Made by a program: the position numbers and the translations under genes
Part shown: positions 7,207 through 15,511 of the stretch, piece by piece
Position numbering within the stretch: the stretch's first letter is position 1
Layout: every line of letters begins with the position of its first letter
Assembly: GCF_001613085.1 (NCBI RefSeq)
Contig: NZ_BDBR01000063.1
Span: 1 to 47,441 of the forward strand
DNA length: 47,441 nt
DNA from: Nocardia salmonicida NBRC 13393
GTDB lineage: Bacteria; Actinomycetota; Actinomycetes; Mycobacteriales; Mycobacteriaceae
Direction of reading: 5' to 3'
The notes under the pieces: generated by a model
The model's database searches: none
Told to the model about the DNA's origin: nothing
The model's input: only the letters and a program-made list of their open reading frames with translations

Positions 7207-9021
7207 CACCCCGAACGCCGCCGCCACCACCTCATCGATGCCCGAATCAGCCACCGGCACACCGTCTTCCAGCAGCGCGCGTACCCTTCGCACGACCTCA
7301 CCCGCCGCCGCGCAGGCCGGATCGGGCAGCGGCAGTCGCGCTACGTACTGGGTGATCCAGCGGCGTCGGCCCGAGTACAGCCGGTTGCCGCAGACTGCAT
7401 CGTAGAACCGCAGGCCCAGTGCCGAATTCGCCACGCCCATCAGCAGATATGCCAGGTCGGTGGCTGATCGGCCACTGCCGAGGTCGGTGAGCGAGATCCA
7501 GTAGCAGTCACCGTTGACGACCGCGCCCGACCGATCGAGCGCGAAGCGCGGACGTTCGCTGATGTCGGGGAACACCAATTTCGGGGCGCCCCAGAGGTGC
7601 GGGCGCTGCGGCACCCAGATCTCGAACCACTTCCGGCCACCGTCGAGGACATAGCGTCTGCCCGACAGCACCTGTTCGTGAGAGCGCAGATACGCGGCCG
7701 CACCGGGGAACTCGGCGAGATCGATCGGGGTGCGCCGTGGCTTGCGCAGATCGTAGGGATAGAGCACCCTCGTGCCACGCGCCATCGCGACTCGCCACGG
7801 TTGCAGATCATGGTGGGTGATCAATTCCCGCAGCAGCTCGGGCTCGGGCGTCGGATCCATCTGGTCCCACCGGTCCGAGATGAACACCCGATCCGCCGTG
7901 GTCTTGATCCCCACCCTGATGCGTGCCGTCTCCCCGAACGAGCGCCAGGTGCGATCGGCGATGCGGCCGAGCCAGTGATCGACCGAGGGGCGCGACATAC
8001 GCCAGGCGGTGTCCCCGTGACGATCGGACCGGCCACTGTCGACCGGGTCCACCACCGCAGGGCCGGGTAACGGCCCGCCCGTCGGGACCGTTGCGATGCT
8101 CGCGGATTCGCCGGTCGCCAACACGCCGACCTCTATCGCGAACACCCGCCCGCCCTCGCGGACGAGACAGGCGTCCTCACCCGCGAGGGCGTCGAAAAGC
8201 TCGGTAGTGCAATCGGGTTCGACGCCCAGCTCCTCGTAGACCGAGACGTAGCGGCAGTCGGGTGGGCCGGTGGCGCGCAGAGCCACGGTGATCGCGGGCA
8301 GCACCGCGGCGGCGAAGAGTTTGGTGTCACCGAGGTCGTAGAGCTCCACCGGCGTCAGTTCACCGGTGAGGATCCGGCGCAGGTTCGCCCCGGCCCGCGT
8401 GGTGAGAAACCGATTGGCACAGAGCAATCCGAGCACTCCCCCGCCAGTCAACAGCCTCGGCGCGACGGCCACGAAGGGATGGGTGAGGTCGATCCGGCCG
8501 CGGAGGCCGAACTGCTTGCTCAGCAGTTGGGCAGTCGCCCCGCCCAATTGCTGGGTCCGGACATACGGCGGATTGCTGATGATCAGGTCGAAGGAGCCGT
8601 CGGCCAGATGAGCGGATGCCGCCAGGAAATCGCCCGCACGGCAGTCTATTTCGACGCCGAGCGCGGCAGCCCGCCCGGCGATTTCGTTGACAGCCTCTCG
8701 ATCCAGGTCATATCCCGTGAGATGAACCGTGACATCCGGTGCGCTCGCGGCGATTTCCCGATGCACCGCCAGTAACAGCTCGCCGTCCCCGCAGGCCGGG
8801 TCGAGCACACGCAGCTCCCCGGCGCGCGGGACGTAGCGCAGCGCCCGTCGCGCCAGGAACCGCGCGAGCTCCGGTGGCGTGTAGTGCCTGCCGTGCCGTT
8901 TGCGCTCGTGCGCGTCGCGGGCCTGCAAAGCCATGCGGTCGATTGTGCCCCGGAACGGACCCGATGCGGCGCAGGCGCGAGCCAGGCCGTAGCGCGAAGG
9001 CTTCACCTGCGCATATGCCAT
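7174..9021 (-). CDS. orphan N6-adenine DNA methyltransferase (Eco57I/TaqI-like)
   Basis: S-adenosylmethionine-dependent DNA methylase of 615 residues. The AdoMet motif LDPACGDGE lies at 73-81, GYDLD near 103, and the catalytic NPPY at 150-153, a gamma-type N6-adenine order. A TaqI-type C-terminal region (about 330-590), probably target recognition, contains RVLYPYD, FPDIS and YWISL. There is no nuclease motif before the methylase domain and no restriction gene beside it. The start at 9021 is preferred because codons between 9021 and the inner ATG at 8934 are strongly G/C-ending, while codons further upstream are not. The 3' end overlaps the convergent TetR gene by 33 bp. Confidence 0.8.
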   Translation of the reverse strand: MAYAQVKPSRYGLARACAASGPFRGTIDRMALQARDAHERKRHGRHYTPPELARFLARRALRYVPRAGELRVLDPACGDGELLLAVHREIAASAPDVTVHLTGYDLDREAVNEIAGRAAALGVEIDCRAGDFLAASAHLADGSFDLIISNPPYVRTQQLGGATAQLLSKQFGLRGRIDLTHPFVAVAPRLLTGGGVLGLLCANRFLTTRAGANLRRILTGELTPVELYDLGDTKLFAAAVLPAITVALRATGPPDCRYVSVYEELGVEPDCTTELFDALAGEDACLVREGGRVFAIEVGVLATGESASIATVPTGGPLPGPAVVDPVDSGRSDRHGDTAWRMSRPSVDHWLGRIADRTWRSFGETARIRVGIKTTADRVFISDRWDQMDPTPEPELLRELITHHDLQPWRVAMARGTRVLYPYDLRKPRRTPIDLAEFPGAAAYLRSHEQVLSGRRYVLDGGRKWFEIWVPQRPHLWGAPKLVFPDISERPRFALDRSGAVVNGDCYWISLTDLGSGRSATDLAYLLMGVANSALGLRFYDAVCGNRLYSGRRRWITQYVARLPLPDPACAAAGEVVRRVRALLEDGVPVADSGIDEVVAAAFGVSGEVADTDHR

Positions 9022-9128
9022 CGAGTGTTTCAAACAGTGCTTTGCACCACTTCGGCAGGGGTAGAGCAAGAAGTGGTCGATAGGTAACGTCTGTCCGGTT
9101 TCACCCCGCTGCACCGAAGCCGAGGACG

Positions 9129-10964
9129 ATGTCGAGACTCAGCACGCTGACCGCCGCACTCACCGCCGTAGCCCTGGCCGCGCTGCCCGCGTCTCTCCCG
9201 GTCCTCGCGCACGCCGACCCCGGGCACTACGCGCCGGCCATGTTGATCCTCGACGCCTCCGGCTCGATGGAGCGCCCCGATCAGGGCGGCACCATGATGG
9301 ATTCCGCCAAGCGGGCCGTCCGTAGTTTCGTCGCCTCGGCGCCTGCCGAATCCTCGGTCGGTCTCACCACTTACGGCACCGGCACCACCAATTCCGAGGC
9401 GGACAAGGCGGCGGGCTGCCGCGACGTGCAGGTGCTGCAGCAGCCGAATACCATCGACAAGCCCGCCCTCACCGCCGCCGTCGACGGTATCCAGGCGCGA
9501 GGCTGGACTCCGATGGGCGTCGCGCTGCGCCAGGCCGTCGACGCGCTGCCCGATTCCGGGCCGCGTTCGATCGTGCTCGTCTCCGACGGTGACGACACCT
9601 GTTCGCCGCCGGACCCGTGCGAGGTCGCCAGGGAGTTGAAGCAGCAGGGCCTCGACCTGATCGTGCACTCGATCGGGTTCGCCGTCGACGACAAGGCACG
9701 TGCCCAGCTCACCTGCATGGCGCAGGCCACCGGCGGCACCTACAGCGATGCCGCCGACGGCGCGGCGCTGGAACGCATTCTGCCGCGGGTCAGTTCGGCC
9801 GCCCTGCGCAATTACCAGGCCTCCGGCACACCCATCACCGGCACCGACGAATACCGGACCGCCCCGATCGCGAAGCCCGGCCAGTACCTCGACACCGTCG
9901 GCCAGCAGCAGAAGCGGTTCTACGCGGTCGACGTGCCCGCGGGCGCCACCGCCTACTTCACCGGGATCGTCTCGTTCCCCCGGGCGAAGGGCGTTTCCAC
10001 GACCGAGGACATGAACGCACTGGAACTGCGGGTCTACGGCCGCGACGGCGTGGACTGCACTATCCGCGAGCGTGAACTCGAGACCAGAGCCAGCGACGGT
10101 GTGGCGCTCACCGTCGCAACAGCTTTCAAGGGAGCGACCGAGGAACCCACCAGCGCTGATTCGGCGAAGTGCAAGGGTGCGGGTCGCTACTACTTCGAGC
10201 TGAACTGGGATCTGGTGGCCAAGGGCTCGCCCGCGCGACTGCCCTTGGAAGTACTCGTCGGCGTCGAACCCGGGGTCACCGATCCCGGACCGGCCGCGGT
10301 GAGCACCCCGGTCACCTTCACCGACCCGGCCGGGCCCGCGCAACCGGTGAGCGGTGCGGGCTCGTTCACGGCCGCCGCCACCTTGCCCGGCAGCGGCAAC
10401 TTCACCGACACGCTGCAGTCGGGTGAGTACGTCTTCTATCGCGTGCGGCTCGACTGGGGGCAGGGACTGGCCTACCGCGTGCGGTTCGCCGAGACCGGCG
10501 GCGCGAACAGTACCGCCGCGTCGAATGTGGAAACCACCCTGTATTCGCCGCTCGGTCGCGCAATCGACTCCGACACCGCCGCGTACACCGGCAGGTCGAG
10601 CGCCGAACTCACGCTGGCTTCGGTGCCGGTGCGATACGCCAATCGAGAAGAGTCCGACGCGCAAGTACAGCGGGAGTCGGTGGCCGGCTGGCACTACATC
10701 GCCGTCAAACTCGGCATTCCCATGGGCGCGGACGCGATGCCGCCGACTCCGGTGCAGCTCGACGTCACCGTGTCGGGCACGGCCGAACCCGGGCCGACCT
10801 ACCTCGGTGTCAGCGCGCAGGCGGCGCAAGAACAGCCTGTCGCCGTGAGCAGTCCGGCCACAGTCGCCCGGCCGTGGGCCATGTATGTCCTGATCGGGGC
10901 GGGAGCGGCGCTGGTCGTCGGCATCGGTGTCGCGATCTCGGTCGTCGCCCGTCGACGCGACTGA
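9129..10964 (+). CDS. secreted or membrane-anchored VWA-domain protein
   Basis: Extracellular protein of 611 residues. A Sec signal peptide (about 1-29, ending AHA) is followed at once by a von Willebrand A domain (about 36-230) with the MIDAS motif LDASGSM (D42, S44, S46), a conserved threonine near WTPMGVALRQ, and VSDGDDTC. The middle (about 250-560) looks like repeated beta-sandwich regions, with ITGTDEYRTAPI and a GSGNFTDTLQSGEYVFYRVRL segment. A single C-terminal membrane helix (about 582-606) is followed by RRRD, so the bulk faces outside. Adhesion or ligand binding is plausible but not shown. Confidence 0.85.
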   Translation: MSRLSTLTAALTAVALAALPASLPVLAHADPGHYAPAMLILDASGSMERPDQGGTMMDSAKRAVRSFVASAPAESSVGLTTYGTGTTNSEADKAAGCRDVQVLQQPNTIDKPALTAAVDGIQARGWTPMGVALRQAVDALPDSGPRSIVLVSDGDDTCSPPDPCEVARELKQQGLDLIVHSIGFAVDDKARAQLTCMAQATGGTYSDAADGAALERILPRVSSAALRNYQASGTPITGTDEYRTAPIAKPGQYLDTVGQQQKRFYAVDVPAGATAYFTGIVSFPRAKGVSTTEDMNALELRVYGRDGVDCTIRERELETRASDGVALTVATAFKGATEEPTSADSAKCKGAGRYYFELNWDLVAKGSPARLPLEVLVGVEPGVTDPGPAAVSTPVTFTDPAGPAQPVSGAGSFTAAATLPGSGNFTDTLQSGEYVFYRVRLDWGQGLAYRVRFAETGGANSTAASNVETTLYSPLGRAIDSDTAAYTGRSSAELTLASVPVRYANREESDAQVQRESVAGWHYIAVKLGIPMGADAMPPTPVQLDVTVSGTAEPGPTYLGVSAQAAQEQPVAVSSPATVARPWAMYVLIGAGAALVVGIGVAISVVARRRD

Positions 10965-10972
10965 TTTCGGCT

Positions 10973-11003
10973 CCGCCGACACCCGAATGCGCGGTGTCGG
11001 CGG
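10973..11003. terminator. hairpin after the VWA gene
   Basis: A perfect 11-bp stem (CCGCCGACACC and its complement) with a 9-nt loop, starting 8 bp after the VWA stop codon. No T-run follows. Confidence 0.7.
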
Positions 11004-11014
11004 GTTCCGCGGCG

Positions 11015-11051
11015 TTGACCCACCTGCTAAGTTAGTCTCAAAATGAGACTA
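11015..11051 (+). promoter_or_regulatory. nitroreductase promoter with overlapping palindromic operator
   Basis: TTGACC (11015-11020) and CAAAAT (11039-11044) are spaced 18 bp apart. The perfect palindrome TAGTCTCAAAATGAGACTA (11033-11051; 8-bp arms, 3-bp spacer) overlaps the putative -10. It is a likely repressor site, most simply for the HxlR protein encoded immediately downstream. Confidence 0.6.
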
Positions 11052-11078
11052 GTTCTCCGTAGCCAAGGGAGCCGCGCG

Positions 11079-11771
11079 ATGGCGCAGACCGACCACGACA
11101 GCGATTTCGCCACCCTGCGGCGGTTGGCCGACGAACGCTGGACCTGCCGCCAGTTCGCCCCCGAACAGGTCGACCGCGCGACGATCGAACAGCTCCTGAC
11201 CCTCGCGCAGCGCACCCCTTCGTGGTGCAACACCCAACCGTGGCAGGTCGTGGTCACCACGGGCGAGGGCACCGACCGGTTCCGCAAGGAACTCCTCGAC
11301 CACATCCAAACCGTCGGCACCGCACCCGATTTCGAATTTCCCGCCGCCTACGAGGGCATCTACCGCGACCGTCGTCGCACCTGCGGTTTCCAGCTCTACG
11401 ACAGCGTCGGCATCGTCAAGGGCGACCACGAGAAGACCATGCGCCAGATGGTGCGCAACTTCGAGTTCTTCGACGCCCCGCACGTCGCCATCGTCACCTC
11501 CGAAGCCGACCTCGGCATCTACGGCGCCATCGACTGCGGCCTCTGGCTCGAGAACTTCCTGCTCGGCGCCCAGGCCCTCGGCCTCGGTGCCGCCCCCCAG
11601 GCAGCCCTGGCCTCCTACGCCCCCTTCATCCGCGAGTACTTCGCCATCCCCGACACCCGCAAGGTCGTGTTCGGCATCTCCTTCGGCCACCCCGACCGCG
11701 ACCACCCCATCAACACCTTCCGCACCGCCCGCGCGCCTCTGGAGGACCAGATCACCTGGCATACGTCCTGA
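11079..11771 (+). CDS. nitroreductase-family FMN oxidoreductase
   Basis: Cytosolic flavoenzyme of 230 residues that would use NAD(P)H to reduce nitro-aromatics, quinones or similar acceptors. The family pattern is clear: RWTCRQFAPEQV near residue 20, RTPSWCNTQPWQ near 45-56 (FMN phosphate region), GIYGAIDCGLWLENFLLGAQALGLGAAP near 148-175, and a C-terminal GISFGHPDRDHPIN. The start at 11079 has AAGGGAG 7 nt upstream. It ends 1 bp before the convergent HxlR stop, which suggests a regulator-target pair. Confidence 0.9.
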   Translation: MAQTDHDSDFATLRRLADERWTCRQFAPEQVDRATIEQLLTLAQRTPSWCNTQPWQVVVTTGEGTDRFRKELLDHIQTVGTAPDFEFPAAYEGIYRDRRRTCGFQLYDSVGIVKGDHEKTMRQMVRNFEFFDAPHVAIVTSEADLGIYGAIDCGLWLENFLLGAQALGLGAAPQAALASYAPFIREYFAIPDTRKVVFGISFGHPDRDHPINTFRTARAPLEDQITWHTS

Positions 11772-11772
11772 G

Positions 11773-12237
11773 TCAGGCGGGACGTGCGGCCGAGGTCATT
11801 CCGGGACCGGCTTCCAGCTCGATATCTCGAGCAGTGACCTCCAAGTCGCACGTGTCGCATGTCAGATGCGCGTGCGCTTCACCCGTGCAGCCGCGATGCC
11901 GGTATTCCACCGGCGGCCCGTCCGGCGCCATGTAGGTGTCGCCCCAGTCGCGGATCGCCATCAGGATCGGATAGATGGCGTGGCCTTTCTCGGTGAGGCG
12001 GTACTCCTCGTAGGCACCGTCCTCGGCCGGGCGTTTCACCAGGATCTCATGCTCGATCAGGCGCTCGAGGCGATCGTGCAACCGGCTGCGTGAGATGCCG
12101 AGCGCGCTCTGGAACGCATTGAACCGGCGCACTCCGGCGAAGCTGTACTTCAGAATCAGCAAGGTCCAGCGATCACCGAAGATCACCAGCGGCCGCGTGA
12201 TCGAGCACGGGACATCTGCGAGTTCTTCATAGCGCAC
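11773..12237 (-). CDS. HxlR-family transcriptional regulator
   Basis: Single-domain winged-helix regulator of 154 residues. The core GDRWTLLILKYSFAGVRRFNAFQSALGISRSRLHDRLERL is the HxlR helix-turn-helix. The C-terminal extension has RHRGC..........LTCDTC followed by VTARDIELE, a possible zinc knuckle also found in the fused HxlR proteins at 31841 and 41205. The GTG start has a leaderless-type -10. It is tail-to-tail with the nitroreductase gene, whose promoter carries a palindrome, and so is the best candidate for its repressor. Confidence 0.88.
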   Translation of the reverse strand: MRYEELADVPCSITRPLVIFGDRWTLLILKYSFAGVRRFNAFQSALGISRSRLHDRLERLIEHEILVKRPAEDGAYEEYRLTEKGHAIYPILMAIRDWGDTYMAPDGPPVEYRHRGCTGEAHAHLTCDTCDLEVTARDIELEAGPGMTSAARPA

Positions 12238-12243
12238 CCTGCC

Positions 12244-12249
12244 ATTATG
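12244..12249 (-). promoter_or_regulatory. -10 element of a probable leaderless hxlR transcript
   Basis: On the minus strand CATAAT lies exactly 6 nt before the GTG start at 12237. It sits right beside the 44-bp palindrome at 12252-12295. Confidence 0.5.
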
Positions 12250-12251
12250 CG

Positions 12252-12295
12252 CGGTAACCCCTGTCGCTGGTTCGAACCAGCGACAGGGGTTACCG
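12252..12295. terminator. perfect 44-bp palindrome after accD6
   Basis: Both 22-base arms match perfectly with no loop bases (arm begins CGGTAACCCCTGTCGCTGG; centre TTCGAA). It starts 14 bp after the accD6 stop and ends just before the hxlR promoter. The most likely role is terminator of the fabD-accD6 operon, with no T-run. A DNA-binding or cruciform role cannot be excluded. Confidence 0.75.
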
Positions 12296-12309
12296 GAGTA
12301 CGGGTCAGA

Positions 12310-13740
12310 TCAGAGCGGGATGTTCTTGTGGTGGCTCTTGCGTGCTGGTGCCGACGCGAGGGCCGCGGCGATGATGCTGCGGGTCTTGGCGGGGTCGATG
12401 ACCTCGTCGACTACGCCGATGGCTACGGCGCGTTCGACGCCACCTGCGAGCTGCTCGTGTTCGGCGGTGAGGCGCTCGTGGAGGGCTTCGCGCTCGGACT
12501 CGGGGGCGGCGGCCAGTGCCTTCTTGTGGAGGATGCCGACGGCGGCCTTGGCGCCCATGACGGCCACTTCGGAGCCGGGCCAGGCGTAGACGGCGGTGGC
12601 GCCGAGGGAACGGGCGTTCATGGCGATGTAGGCGCCGCCGTAGATCTTGCGGGTCACCAGGGTGACGCGGGGAACGCGGGCTTCGGCGAAGGCGTGCAAC
12701 AGCTTCGCGCCGCGGCGGACCACGCCCTCGAGTTCCTGGCCGACGCCGGGCAGATAGCCGGGGACGTCGGTGACCACGACCAGCGGGATACCGAAGGCGT
12801 CGCACAGACGCACGAAACGTGAAGCCTTCTCGGCACTTTCGGAGTTGAGGCAGCCGCCGAGGCGCAGCGGGTTGTTGGCGAGGACGCCGACGGTGCGACC
12901 GCCGAGACGGCCGAGGCCGGTGACCATGCTGCGGGCGTAACCACCCTGGAGTTCCTCGAAGGAGGATTCGCCGTCGACGTTGTCGAGCAGCTCGTGCACG
13001 ATCGGCTTCACATCGTAGGCGCGCTTGGCCGACTCCGGCAGCATCGCCTTGAGGTCGACGTCGCCGTGCTCGGCCGCGATCAGGTCGAAGTCACCCTGCT
13101 CGGCGAACATCGACACCAGCCGACGCGCGCGGTGCATGGCATCGGCCTCGTCATCGGCGGCGATGTGGCAGACGCCGGACTTCTTGAAGTGTGTGGTGGG
13201 ACCACCGAGGGTCTCCATGTCGACGTTCTCGCCGGTCACCGAGCGAACCACGTCGGGTCCGGTGACGAACACGCGGCCCTCGGGCGCCATGATGACCACG
13301 TCGGTCAGCGCGGGACCGTAGGCGGCGCCACCGGCGGCGAAGCCGAGTACCACCGAGATCTGGGGCACGAGACCGGACGCGCGAACCATGGCCTCGAAGA
13401 CCAGGCCTACCGCGTGCAGTGCCTCGACACCCTCGGCCAGGCGCGCGCCACCGGAGTGCCACAGCCCGACGACGGGAATGCCGGATTCGATCGCGGTGTC
13501 GATCGCGTCGACGATGTGCTTGCAGCCCTCCACGCCCATCGCGCCGCCCATGACGGTCGCGTCGGAGCAGTAGGCCACGGTACGGACCCCGTCGACCTCG
13601 CCGATCGCGGCGAGCACGCCGGAGCGGTCGCGCGGATGCAGCGGCAGGACGGTGCCGGGGTCGAAGAAACGTTGGAGCCGACCCAGTGGGTCGCGCGGAT
13701 CGGTGGTGGTGTCTTGAAACGCGGGAGCAATGATGGTCAT
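12310..13740 (-). CDS. accD6: acyl-CoA carboxylase beta subunit AccD6
   Basis: Carboxyltransferase subunit of 476 residues. With a biotinylated alpha subunit encoded elsewhere it would make malonyl-CoA (and perhaps methylmalonyl-CoA) for FAS-II. Crotonase-like features are visible: GGAMGVEG in the N-terminal half, HSGGARLAEGVEALHAVG (first oxyanion site), PEGRVFVTGPDVVRSVTGENVD, VTDVPGYLPGVGQELEGVVRRGAKLL (second half) and RKIYGGAYIAMNARSLGA. Last gene of the minus-strand fabD-acpM-kas-accD6 run. The start at 13740 has AAGGAG 8 nt upstream. Placement and identity match M. tuberculosis Rv2247. Confidence 0.93.
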   Translation of the reverse strand: MTIIAPAFQDTTTDPRDPLGRLQRFFDPGTVLPLHPRDRSGVLAAIGEVDGVRTVAYCSDATVMGGAMGVEGCKHIVDAIDTAIESGIPVVGLWHSGGARLAEGVEALHAVGLVFEAMVRASGLVPQISVVLGFAAGGAAYGPALTDVVIMAPEGRVFVTGPDVVRSVTGENVDMETLGGPTTHFKKSGVCHIAADDEADAMHRARRLVSMFAEQGDFDLIAAEHGDVDLKAMLPESAKRAYDVKPIVHELLDNVDGESSFEELQGGYARSMVTGLGRLGGRTVGVLANNPLRLGGCLNSESAEKASRFVRLCDAFGIPLVVVTDVPGYLPGVGQELEGVVRRGAKLLHAFAEARVPRVTLVTRKIYGGAYIAMNARSLGATAVYAWPGSEVAVMGAKAAVGILHKKALAAAPESEREALHERLTAEHEQLAGGVERAVAIGVVDEVIDPAKTRSIIAAALASAPARKSHHKNIPL

Positions 13741-13794
13741 CGCGCTCACTCCTTCGAAAGAGATTGCCGCTGCGGCGGCTGCTGTGGCGAACCG

Positions 13795-13836
13795 CCGGTG
13801 GGGGTCGAACCATTCAGTTGGCACGACCCCCACCGG
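13795..13836 (-). terminator. intercistronic hairpin between kas and accD6
   Basis: A perfect 13-bp stem (CCGGTGGGGGTCG and its complement) with a 16-nt loop, between the kas stop and the accD6 start. Since the genes form one operon, it may act as an attenuator, a partial terminator or an mRNA-stability element that lowers accD6 relative to kas. Confidence 0.55.
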
Positions 13837-13858
13837 GGATCGGAATGCAGTCGGCGGC

Positions 13859-15115
13859 TTATGCCCGACCGAAGGCGAGCGCGACGTTGTGCCCACCGAA
13901 ACCGAAGGAATTGTTGATCGCGTACTCGATTTCCTGGCGACGGGCTTCCCCGTGCACCACATCGAGATCGATCTCCGGATCCTGGTTGTCCAGGTTCAGT
14001 GTCGGCGGAACAATGCCGTCCCGGATAGCGAGCACCGTGAGGATCGACTCGAGGGCGCCGACGGCACCGATCGAGTGACCGAGTGCCGACTTCGGCGCGT
14101 ACACCGAAGCGTGCTTGCCGATCGCCTTGTAGATCGCGTTCGCTTCGGCGGAGTCGCCGATGGGCGTCGCGGTCGCGTGGGCGTTGATGTGGGTGATGTC
14201 GCTCTTGGTCAGACCAGCGGTCTGCATCGCACGCGTCATCGCCCTGGCCGCACCGGTGCCCTCGGGATCGGGAGCGACCAGGTGGAAACCGTCGGACGTG
14301 ATACCGGCACCCAGCAGACGAGCGTGGATGGTGGCACCGCGAGCCTTGGCGTGCTCTTCGGTCTCGATGACCATGAGCGCGCCGGCCTCACCGAAGACGA
14401 AACCGTCGCGATCCTTGTCGAAGGGACGCGAGGCGCCCTTGGGATCGTCGTTGCGGGTACTCATCGCACGCATCATGGAGAACGCCGCGATCGGCACCGA
14501 GTCGATGAAGCCCTCGACACCACCGGTGACGACGATGTCGGCGTCACCCATCACGATCATCCGCCACGCGTTGGCGATGGCCTCCGAACCCGACGAGCAC
14601 GCCGAGACCGGAGTGACCACTCCCGCCCTGGCCTTCAGCTCGAGACCGACGACCGCCGACGGACCGTTCGGCATGACCATCTGAACAGCCAGCGGCGAGA
14701 TCTTGCGATAGCCACCGTTCTTCAGCTTGTCGACCGAGTCGATCAGGGCGTCGCCGCCGCCGAGTCCGGTGCCGATCGCGACGCCGAGACGGTCGTTGTC
14801 GACCTCAGGGCTGCCCGCGTTCTTCCACACCTCACGACCGAGGACGGTCGCCAGGCGCTCGACATACGCCATGCGGCGGATCTCGACCCGGGTCAGCAGG
14901 GTGTCGGGGCTGACCTTCAGGTGACCGCCGATTCGCACCGGCAGGTCGTATTCCTCGATGAAGGAATCCTCGAGAACGTCGATTCCGCTCTCACCGTTGA
15001 GGAGTCCCTTCCACGTCGCATCGACATCACCAGCGATCGACGTGGTCGCCGCCATCGACGTGACGACGACGTTGGGGAAGTTCCCGTTCAAAGTACTGGG
15101 AGCAGGAGTGGTCAA
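13859..15115 (-). CDS. kasA: beta-ketoacyl-ACP synthase KasA (FAS-II)
   Basis: Condensing enzyme of FAS-II that elongates acyl-AcpM with malonyl-AcpM for mycolic acids. At 418 residues it is KasA/KasB length. Cys173 (SACSSGS), His313 (NAHATATP) and His347 (GHSIGA) form the active triad, with Lys342 nearby. NAHATATP replaces the usual NAHGTATP. The start is a TTG, 9 bp after the acpM stop. Its product aligns with the KasA N-terminus (FPNVVVTSMAATTSI). In M. tuberculosis kasA and kasB stand in tandem here; this locus has one gene, so the A or B label is by position and similarity only. Confidence 0.9.
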   Translation of the reverse strand: MTTPAPSTLNGNFPNVVVTSMAATTSIAGDVDATWKGLLNGESGIDVLEDSFIEEYDLPVRIGGHLKVSPDTLLTRVEIRRMAYVERLATVLGREVWKNAGSPEVDNDRLGVAIGTGLGGGDALIDSVDKLKNGGYRKISPLAVQMVMPNGPSAVVGLELKARAGVVTPVSACSSGSEAIANAWRMIVMGDADIVVTGGVEGFIDSVPIAAFSMMRAMSTRNDDPKGASRPFDKDRDGFVFGEAGALMVIETEEHAKARGATIHARLLGAGITSDGFHLVAPDPEGTGAARAMTRAMQTAGLTKSDITHINAHATATPIGDSAEANAIYKAIGKHASVYAPKSALGHSIGAVGALESILTVLAIRDGIVPPTLNLDNQDPEIDLDVVHGEARRQEIEYAINNSFGFGGHNVALAFGRA

Positions 15116-15124
15116 AGTTCGGCC

Positions 15125-15430
15125 CTACTCGCCGGCGCTGTCGAACTTGGCCTTGAGCTCGGCGGCGACGTCGGAGTTCTCGGCCTCGAGCTTCTGGACG
15201 TAAGCGACGGAGTCGCCGACGGTCTTCAGGCTGGCCAGATCCTCATCGGGGATCTTGACGCCGTACTTGTCTTCCATCTGCACAGCGATCTCGACCATGG
15301 ACAGCGAGTCGATGTCCAGGTCGTCGACGAAGGACTTCTCGAGGGTCACCTCGGAGGGTTCGATACCCGTAACCTCTTCGATGATCTTGCCGAGTTCTTC
15401 GACGATCTGTTCCTGGGTCAGAGCGGCCAC
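15125..15430 (-). CDS. acpM: meromycolate-extension acyl carrier protein AcpM
   Basis: Acyl carrier protein of 101 residues that carries growing chains for FAS-II. The phosphopantetheine site is Ser42 in DSLSMVEI (41-48). The C-terminal tail beyond the ACP fold (about 82-101, KLEAENSDVAAELKAKFDSAGE) is the extension typical of mycolate-type AcpM and is absent from ordinary ACPs. The start is a GTG with AAGGGAG about 10 nt upstream. It sits between fabD and kasA as in M. tuberculosis. Confidence 0.95.
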   Translation of the reverse strand: MAALTQEQIVEELGKIIEEVTGIEPSEVTLEKSFVDDLDIDSLSMVEIAVQMEDKYGVKIPDEDLASLKTVGDSVAYVQKLEAENSDVAAELKAKFDSAGE

Positions 15431-15511
15431 TTTGGTGGCTCCCTTCTTGTTGCTATTTGTAGGGTTCGTGAACGGCCTGCACTTCGCTGTGCACGACCGC
15501 CGGGGGGAAAG

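Noticed and set aside
9022..9114. Longer N-terminus for the methyltransferase (start at 9114)
   Set aside because: Codons upstream of 9021 lose the G/C third-position bias, and the extension would leave only 14 bp to the divergent VWA gene.
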